Source: Pseudorhodobacter aquimaris (lineage in GTDB: Bacteria; Pseudomonadota; Alphaproteobacteria; Rhodobacterales; Rhodobacteraceae). From it: a stretch of 33,009 nucleotides of DNA. Made by a program: the position numbers and the translations under genes. Positions 28,707 through 33,009 of the stretch are shown here, in pieces. The stretch covers positions 1 through 33,009 of the forward strand of contig NZ_LGHS01000077.1 of NCBI RefSeq assembly GCF_001202025.1, read 5' to 3'. Below the pieces are notes generated by a model that made no database searches, was not told the origin of the DNA, and saw only the letters and a program-made list of their open reading frames with translations. Positions within the stretch are counted from its first letter, which is position 1; every line of letters starts with the position of its first letter.

Positions 28707-29203
28707 CGCGGACGATCCCGTTTCGATTTTCGCGCCACCGTATCTTCCAGACGGTCGGCCAGCGCAGCACGCTCAGCTGCGGTCATGGCATCGATCCGCT
28801 CAAGCAAAAGAGTTTGTCCAAGGGCCTGCCGCTCGGCAATCCGCGCGGAACCGGTGTCAAGCATCTGCTGAAGCGCCGCCACCTCAAAGGGCTCGGCGCG
28901 CAGGGCAACAAGCATGGCCGCAAAATCATCACGCATTTGCTGACGGTCACGCAGAACATTCTTTTTTGCCTGACCGTAGGCACGCCGAAGGGCGATTTGA
29001 TCCTCCTTGGTCAGGGCCTCGCCAAAGATCCCAAAGCCAATGTCACGGGCCACAAATTCGGCGCGCTTGTGGCCGAACCCGCCCAAGGCGGCTCCCCCGA
29101 TCACACCGGCAACCGCCAGATTCAGCGCCAGCGAGGTAAATAAAACAAGCCGCCCCCACCGGAATGGTGGCTTGGGCGGGGTGGGGGCATGATTCTTGGT
29201 CAT
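28691..29203 (-). CDS. Periplasmic heavy-metal-sensor-like protein (Spy/CnrX type)
   Basis: A 170-residue protein with a cytoplasmic Pro-rich start, one membrane helix (about 18-41) and a helical periplasmic domain (about 45-160: GEALTKEDQIALRRAYGQAKKNVLRDRQQMRDDF ... LDTGSARIAERQALGQTLLLERIDAMTAAERAALADRL), the helical-hook plan of the Spy/CpxP/CnrX (heavy-metal resistance) family. Only two His are present (5 and 45) and no Cys, so the known Ni/Co ligand set of CnrX is missing. It is the last of four genes, 3 bp after the anti-sigma-like gene. Confidence 0.82.
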   Translation of the reverse strand: MTKNHAPTPPKPPFRWGRLVLFTSLALNLAVAGVIGGAALGGFGHKRAEFVARDIGFGIFGEALTKEDQIALRRAYGQAKKNVLRDRQQMRDDFAAMLVALRAEPFEVAALQQMLDTGSARIAERQALGQTLLLERIDAMTAAERAALADRLEDTVARKSKRDRPRPAGD

Positions 29204-29206
29204 ATT

Positions 29207-29554
29207 CTATCCTTCAAACAGGAAATCGTCATAGGCGGGCATGACATCAAGGGTTTCGGTCACCTCGCCGCTGGCCAGGATCATATCGGTCACGACATTG
29301 ACCCCCGTCGGATCGGCAAAACCGATCCACAGCCCGGCCAAAGTTGCCGTCGACAGGCCAGCCAGCGCCGGGAGCCCACCAATCGCCGCCAAAAGCGCGG
29401 CCCACCAGCCCGGTTTGGCCACGGCTGTTGGCGCGGCCATCCGGGGTTGATGGGCCTCGGCATCCGCAAGCACCCGTGCCATAAGATCGGGCGAGGCACC
29501 GACCGAATGACGGCGTGCTGTGGAAAACAGATCGTCCAGATCACTGTCTTGCAT
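29207..29554 (-). CDS. Small membrane protein, probable anti-sigma factor
   Basis: A 115-residue protein. I chose ATG 29554 because it lies one base after the sigma factor stop and has GGAAGGGA before it. The N-terminal 45 residues are acidic/helical (MQDSDLDDLFSTARRHSV, SPDLMARVLADAEAH) and could bind a sigma factor; one hydrophobic segment follows (about 49-80), then a short acidic tail (LDVMPAYDDFLFEG). No zinc (HxxxCxxC) motif is present, so it is not a ZAS-type anti-sigma. The role is inferred from its position between a sigma factor and a CnrX-like sensor, the order seen for small membrane anti-sigmas such as CnrY. Confidence 0.65.
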   Translation of the reverse strand: MQDSDLDDLFSTARRHSVGASPDLMARVLADAEAHQPRMAAPTAVAKPGWWAALLAAIGGLPALAGLSTATLAGLWIGFADPTGVNVVTDMILASGEVTETLDVMPAYDDFLFEG

Positions 29555-29555
29555 C

Positions 29556-30155
29556 TTATGTCCCTTCCTCATAGCCCAGTTCGGCGCGTCGTCCGGCCAT
29601 CGCTGTGGCCAAAGCACGCTTGCCGCGGGCAGTTAAACTCTCAACGGCCTCTACGCCGATATCCATTACCTGCGCGATCTCGGGGTTTGAAAGCCCCTCG
29701 ATATGGCGCAATACAACCGCCTGGCGTTGACGTTCCGGCAGGCTTGCCAGCCCCTCGTTAAGCGCATCCATCCGGTCGCGATCCATCAGCGAGGCTTCTA
29801 CGCCTTGCACATCATCGGCAATATCGGGTGCCTCATCCAGACCCACAGCCCGCCGCCGGGTCCGGCCCCGCAGACGATCCGTGCAAAGATTGCTGACCAC
29901 GCGGTAAAGCCAGGTCGAAATCTTTGCCTCGCCCTGGCGCCAGTCAGGGGCAATACGCCACAGCCGCAACATCGCCTCTTGGGCCACATCTTCCGCCTCG
30001 GCACGGTCACCAGACAGCATCCGTGTGGCAAACCCCATAACAAGTGGCAGATACCGCGCCGCAAGTTCGCGCGCAGCCAGCGGATCCCCGTTTGCATAAA
30101 GCACCAAAAGGGCCTCATCCGGGGTTTCTGAGATGACGTCGAAGGGCATTTTCAT
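29556..30155 (-). CDS. ECF-type RNA polymerase sigma factor
   Basis: A 199-residue group 4 sigma factor. Region 2 covers about 25-95 (YLPLVMGFATRMLSGDRAEAEDVAQEAMLRLWR, then ISTWLYRVVSNLCTDRLRGR), region 4 about 135-185 (LPERQRQAVVLRHIEGLSNPEIAQVMDIGVEAVESLTARGKRAL) with the helix-turn-helix. It lacks regions 1 and 3. It is 79 bp downstream of the EF-hand gene with a strong hairpin between, and overlaps in spacing with the anti-sigma-like gene (stop and start one base apart), so these two are coupled. Confidence 0.93.
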   Translation of the reverse strand: MKMPFDVISETPDEALLVLYANGDPLAARELAARYLPLVMGFATRMLSGDRAEAEDVAQEAMLRLWRIAPDWRQGEAKISTWLYRVVSNLCTDRLRGRTRRRAVGLDEAPDIADDVQGVEASLMDRDRMDALNEGLASLPERQRQAVVLRHIEGLSNPEIAQVMDIGVEAVESLTARGKRALATAMAGRRAELGYEEGT

Positions 30156-30202
30156 CCTATCGGCAGTATCGGTCTAGGCACATAACTGCAATCCTTGGGT
30201 TA

Positions 30203-30227
30203 TGCCCCCCGACCAGGCCGGGGGGCA
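30203..30227 (-). terminator. Strong GC hairpin between EF-hand and sigma genes
   Basis: A perfect 9-bp stem, TGCCCCCCG (30203-30211) and CGGGGGGCA (30219-30227), with a 7-base loop, 8 bp past the EF-hand stop. No T-run follows on the minus strand, so it may be an mRNA-stabilising or partial-termination element that makes the EF-hand protein more abundant than the sigma factor. Confidence 0.6.
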
Positions 30228-30234
30228 CGCCACC

Positions 30235-30762
30235 TTAGTTGTGGTCTTTTTTGCCTTTGCGGCCGTCTTTGCCTTTGCGACCGTCCTTACCTCTACGATC
30301 GGACATTTTTTCCATCGCGGCATCTGCCTCGGCTTTGGAAATGGCGCCATCGCCATCGGTATCGATCCGGTCAAACATTTTGTCACCACGATCGGCCGGT
30401 GGAGCCATTTCATCCACGCTCACAACACCGTCGTTATTGGCATCCATCCGCTCCATCATGCGCTTGACCTTGCGCGTTTCACGCTCGGCCTTGCGCTGTT
30501 GTTGGGCGGCTGTCATCTCAGCCTCAGAGATCGTGCCATCCTTGTCGGTATCGATTGCCGCGACCCTTGCGCTGTGAAAGGCTGCGATTTCATCCTTGGT
30601 CACCTTGCCGTCAGCATTGGCATCCACTTGGGCGAAATCAAACATCGCGGATGGGCCTTGACGGTCCCCGCGCTGATCGGCGACAGCCGCGGTAGAGAAC
30701 CCGCCGACAATCAATGCGGCCACTGTTACTGCGCTCAGAACTGTTTTGGATTTGTTAAACAT
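30235..30762 (-). CDS. Secreted EF-hand calcium-binding protein
   Basis: A 175-residue protein with a signal peptide (MFNKSKTVLSAVTVAALIVGGFSTAAVA, cut near 29) and four EF-hand loops: DANADGKVTKDE (47-58), DTDKDGTISEAE (71-82), DANNDGVVSVDE (107-118) and DTDGDGAISKAE (134-145). All have the expected D-x-[DN]-x-[DN]-G spacing and a final acid. The C-terminal tail (155-175) is a basic Gly/Lys/Arg/Asp repeat (GKDGRK units). I chose ATG 30762 with GGAG before it rather than the upstream in-frame starts. As first gene of the cluster it could be a target or a sensor part of the sigma system. It is likely periplasmic. Confidence 0.9.
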   Translation of the reverse strand: MFNKSKTVLSAVTVAALIVGGFSTAAVADQRGDRQGPSAMFDFAQVDANADGKVTKDEIAAFHSARVAAIDTDKDGTISEAEMTAAQQQRKAERETRKVKRMMERMDANNDGVVSVDEMAPPADRGDKMFDRIDTDGDGAISKAEADAAMEKMSDRRGKDGRKGKDGRKGKKDHN

Positions 30763-31445
30763 TACACTCTCCGTTTTTTGCATCGACGGGCGACCTTGCC
30801 CTTGCTTCATGTCAATACAAACGTGGCAGCGCGGGATTTCCGTCGGAAATGCGCAAAGTTTTTCGCAAGAAACACGCCAGCCATGTCACGTAGGCAATTA
30901 TTCCATAGCGTTCTCAAGTATATTCAAACGCTTGGTGGCGCGTCACTCATCGCGATTTTATCGGAATGGGTAGGGCCGGACCACCTCCAGACACATTGCA
31001 TAAGGTGCCACACAATTCCTGCACTTTGCTTATTGAGTACGCGGTGCCATCAAACCAAATTCTTGTTTCTTGCAAGGTGGGGGGCGAATGCACGACGACT
31101 GCTCTCTAATGGCACAAAAGGCCCACGATTGCCGTCTTTTGTGGGCTTTCAGGCTGCACACCACAAGAGACGGGCCCGCGACTTCTAAGGGTTTGCGAAG
31201 GCCCGCTCCAACTGCGTCGAGGCTTCGCCCTCGTGTTCGGCCGTGCTCATCATCACCCGCCGCGACAAGTCCAGCACAGCCAATATTTTTAGGGGGTGTC
31301 CGCATATCGTGTTGGGATCTCCTCACTCTGAAAGCCCACATATCAAAATAATCTTCTTCCGTATTATTCCAGAAAGCCCCAAGTTCTCTCAAAGGAACGT
31401 AAAGGAGACGAAGGTCCATAGAATGGAAACAAATAAACATCCGGG
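30763..31445. other. Promoter region of the EF-hand cluster and an ill-defined stretch
   Basis: The first 100 bases upstream of the EF-hand start hold the operator-like palindrome at 30836-30850. Beyond about 30900 there is no gene I can support. The minus frame 31030-31512 (160 codons) has a protein-like part near 31290-31440 (MDLRLLYVPLREL, FWNNTEEDYFDMWAFRVRR), but its remainder is not convincing. A terminator-like AAAAGGCCCAC ... GTGGGCTTT pair lies near 31117-31150. The stretch may be decayed sequence next to the IS. Confidence 0.4.
30836..30850. promoter_or_regulatory. Operator-like palindrome upstream of the EF-hand/sigma cluster
   Basis: ATTTCCG-T-CGGAAAT, a perfect 7-bp inverted repeat with one central base, 74-88 bp before the EF-hand start codon. 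Position and symmetry suit a regulator site. The GGAA in it also recalls the -35 of ECF promoters, but a CGTT-like -10 follows at too short a spacing (14 rather than about 16), so self-regulation by the sigma factor is only possible. Confidence 0.45.
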
Positions 31446-31627
31446 ATGTTGGCCGAGATGATCTGCGGGAGTCAAGATCCGGGCTCTTACTTTCACTATC
31501 GTTCCAGCACATATCTCACGGAGTTCTTTGAGGATTGCGATCTTAGCTTTACGCATGACGGTAGCTGGAGGCGGCAATGGGTAATGAGCCGACTTGAGGA
31601 AGTTTTGGCGCTTCCTCAGCAAAGAGC
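31446..31627 (+). pseudogene. 5' fragment resembling an AbiJ-type N-terminal domain, cut by the IS
   Basis: From ATG 31446 the plus frame gives about 60 residues ending at the IS tip: SYFHYRSSTYLTEFFEDCDL, then FTHDGSWRRQWVMSRLEEVL. This looks like the N-terminal module (YRSSxxLTxFFxxxxLxxxHDGSTRxxWVxxxL) that I recall from AbiJ-NTD3 proteins and related defence nucleases. After 31627 the frame runs into IS sequence and ends at 31658, so the rest of the gene is absent from the window. A true start and promoter were not found. Assignment is from memory of the family pattern. Confidence 0.5.
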
Positions 31628-31645
31628 TGACGTTGCCCCCAATTT

Positions 31646-32575
31646 TTATCCAGTGTGAGCGAGACTCCGGGGTTGAGTTTTGCCCATTTGGGCGGGTTGA
31701 GCAACGGGGGCTGGCGCGGAGCTTTGCTGATTGCGCAGCGTCAGGCCCCGTTGCGGGGCGAAGGTCTGGGCGAACTCGGCGGGCGTTTGCCATCCAAGGC
31801 GTGAGTGAGGTCGTTCAGAGTTATAGTCCGTGCGCCATGCGGCCAGCGTGACGCGCGCGTGGTGCAAAGACGGGAACAGTGTTTCATTCAACAGCTCGTC
31901 ACGCAGTCGGCCGTTGAAGCTCTCGATGAACGCATTCTGGGTCGGTTTTCCCGGCGCGATGTAGTGCCAGTCGATCTTGCAGTCATCGGCGAAGGTCAGG
32001 ATTGCGTTCGAGGTGAACTCGGTCCCGTTATCGCTGACCATCGTCTGGGGCTTGCCGCGGGCGCCAAACAAGGTCGCCAGTTCTCGCGCCACACGGGCAC
32101 CCGACAGTGAGGTGTCGGCGATCAGAGCCAGGCATTCCCGCGTGCAATCATCGACGACGGTCATGATGCGGAACCGGCGGCCGTCCGTGAGTTGGTCTGA
32201 CACGAAGTCGAGGGACCAGCGCTGGTTCGGCATCATTGGCAGCACCATCGGAGCCCGTGTGCCCATGGCCCGTTTGCGCCCGCCCCGGCGGCGGACATGC
32301 AGCCGTTCCTCGCAGTAGATGCGGAACAGGCGCTTGTGGTTCACCTCATGGCCTTCGCGTCTCAGGAAGACATGCAGCCGCCTGTCGCCGAATCGACGGC
32401 GCACCTTGGCCAGCTCCTTCAGCCGCTCGCGCAGCACGGGGTCGCCCTGCCGGACCGCCTCGTAGCGCATGGTCATCCGACAACAGCCGATCACCCGGCA
32501 CGCCCGCCGCTCGCTCATCCCGTGGTCTTCCACAAGATGCGCGACCGCTTGCCGCTTCGCGGCGGGCGCTACCAT
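31646..32575 (-). CDS. IS3-family transposase OrfB, right copy
   Basis: A 309-residue DDE transposase, residue for residue the same as the left copy, with D123, D182 and E218 all present. It is read in the -1 frame relative to OrfA after the A7 run, which lies at 32575-32581 on this strand. It looks functional. Confidence 0.93.
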   Translation of the reverse strand: MVAPAAKRQAVAHLVEDHGMSERRACRVIGCCRMTMRYEAVRQGDPVLRERLKELAKVRRRFGDRRLHVFLRREGHEVNHKRLFRIYCEERLHVRRRGGRKRAMGTRAPMVLPMMPNQRWSLDFVSDQLTDGRRFRIMTVVDDCTRECLALIADTSLSGARVARELATLFGARGKPQTMVSDNGTEFTSNAILTFADDCKIDWHYIAPGKPTQNAFIESFNGRLRDELLNETLFPSLHHARVTLAAWRTDYNSERPHSRLGWQTPAEFAQTFAPQRGLTLRNQQSSAPAPVAQPAQMGKTQPRSLAHTG

Positions 32576-32835
32576 TTTTTTCCGAGAAGATCCTTCAAGG
32601 CCGAATTGTCGAGCATGGCATCGGCGAGCAGCTTCTTCAGCCTGCCGTTCTCATCCTCGAGCGCCTTCAGCCGTTTGGCTTCGCTAACATCCATACCGCC
32701 ATACTTGGCTTTCCACTTGTAGACGGTTGCATCGCTGACGCCGTGCTTGCGGCACAGATCGGCGACGGAAACACCGGCCTCATGCTCCTTCAGAATGCCG
32801 ATGATCTGTTCTTCGGTAAACCTGCTGCGCTTCAT
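32569..32835 (-). CDS. IS3-family transposase OrfA, right copy
   Basis: An 88-residue helix-turn-helix protein identical to the left copy. It overlaps OrfB by 7 bp at the slippery A-run. The upstream AAAGGACCAGAG ribosome site is kept. Confidence 0.93.
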   Translation of the reverse strand: MKRSRFTEEQIIGILKEHEAGVSVADLCRKHGVSDATVYKWKAKYGGMDVSEAKRLKALEDENGRLKKLLADAMLDNSALKDLLGKKW

Positions 32836-33009
32836 CTCTGGTCCTTTCGGTTGGGCCAGAGGCTATCTCAAAATGGATTAGGCGGAGGGGGCAACGTCAC
32901 GAGCCTCGTGACCGAGCTTGCCAATCTCACGCCCCCAATAATGGGACGTAGCGCAAGCCTCCATAGCAACAACGCACCTTGGAAGCTTACTCAGGAACGC
33001 AATAAGCTG

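Larger units (their letters stand above)
31628..32899 (-). mobile_element. IS3-family insertion sequence (IS407-group-like), right copy
   Basis: Identical to the left copy and in opposite orientation, 1,272 bp, tips TGACGTTGCCCCC. Its flanks are gagc (31624-31627) and cgag (32900-32903), so no target duplication is present here either. It truncates the AbiJ-like fragment. Both transposase frames are intact. Confidence 0.9.
31628..33009 (-). repeat. Right arm of the 1,382-bp inverted duplication
   Basis: Reverse-complement partner of 1-1382. The inner border at 31628 is exactly the tip of the IS terminal repeat, whereas identity continues 110 bp beyond the other tip to the window edge. The sequences just inside the two arms (1383 onward and 31627 backward) are unrelated to each other. 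Recombination between the arms would invert the whole 30-kb interior. Confidence 0.95.

Overview
The window looks like a chromosomal piece of a Roseobacter-group alphaproteobacterium (Rhodobacterales). The evidence is an F1 ATP synthase operon in the order atpHAGDC without the Fo genes, a VPLPA-CTERM type sorting tail, a DUF3572/PleD divergent pair, a hisC / prephenate dehydrogenase / extensin-like operon, a DUF2125 protein and a YbjN protein, all of a type known from marine Rhodobacteraceae. The exact genus cannot be told from the sequence.

Layout. Both ends are the same 1,382-bp sequence in perfect inverted orientation (1-1382 and 31628-33009). Each copy holds a complete, apparently intact IS3-family (IS407-group-like) element of 1,272 bp plus 110 bp of identical outer flank. 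From 1383 to about 5300 lies a graveyard of mobile DNA: a broken IS110/IS1111-like transposase, a broken IS256-like transposase with internal deletions and a palindromic insert, and an unrecognised frameshifted coding remnant. From 5340 to 10188 (minus strand) is atpHAGDC, in which atpA carries a one-base deletion. Next is a broken VPLPA-CTERM gene, then a methyltransferase divergent from gloB, then clpA with a good terminator. From 15900 to 19489 (minus) are a gamma-glutamylcyclotransferase and a two-gene MotA/ExbB plus OmpA/MotB-like proton-channel system whose OmpA partner has an unusually long coiled coil. A DUF2125 gene (plus) converges on a hisC - prephenate dehydrogenase - extensin-like operon (minus), followed by rpsD with a clear promoter and terminator. 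A medium-chain oxidoreductase, YbjN, a HAD phosphatase, DUF3572 and the diguanylate cyclase response regulator pleD follow. From 28691 to 30762 (minus) lies a four-gene EF-hand / ECF sigma / small membrane anti-sigma-like / periplasmic metal-sensor-like cluster. The last stretch before the right IS holds no clear complete gene, only a short piece resembling the N-terminus of an AbiJ-type defence protein that is cut off by the IS.

How the genes work together. Most of the interior is housekeeping: energy (ATP synthase), protein quality control (ClpA), methylglyoxal detoxification (GloB), aromatic amino acid and histidine synthesis, and ribosome assembly. The two interior modules with the least obvious roles are the ExbB/OmpA coiled-coil pair and the EF-hand/sigma/anti-sigma/sensor cluster; the latter has the architecture of CnrYXH-like transmembrane signalling but lacks the histidines of the known Ni/Co sensors. 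Gene decay is concentrated at the two IS-proximal margins, with two further broken genes (atpA and the VPLPA-CTERM gene) next to each other near 9-11 kb. No tRNA, rRNA or CRISPR array was found.
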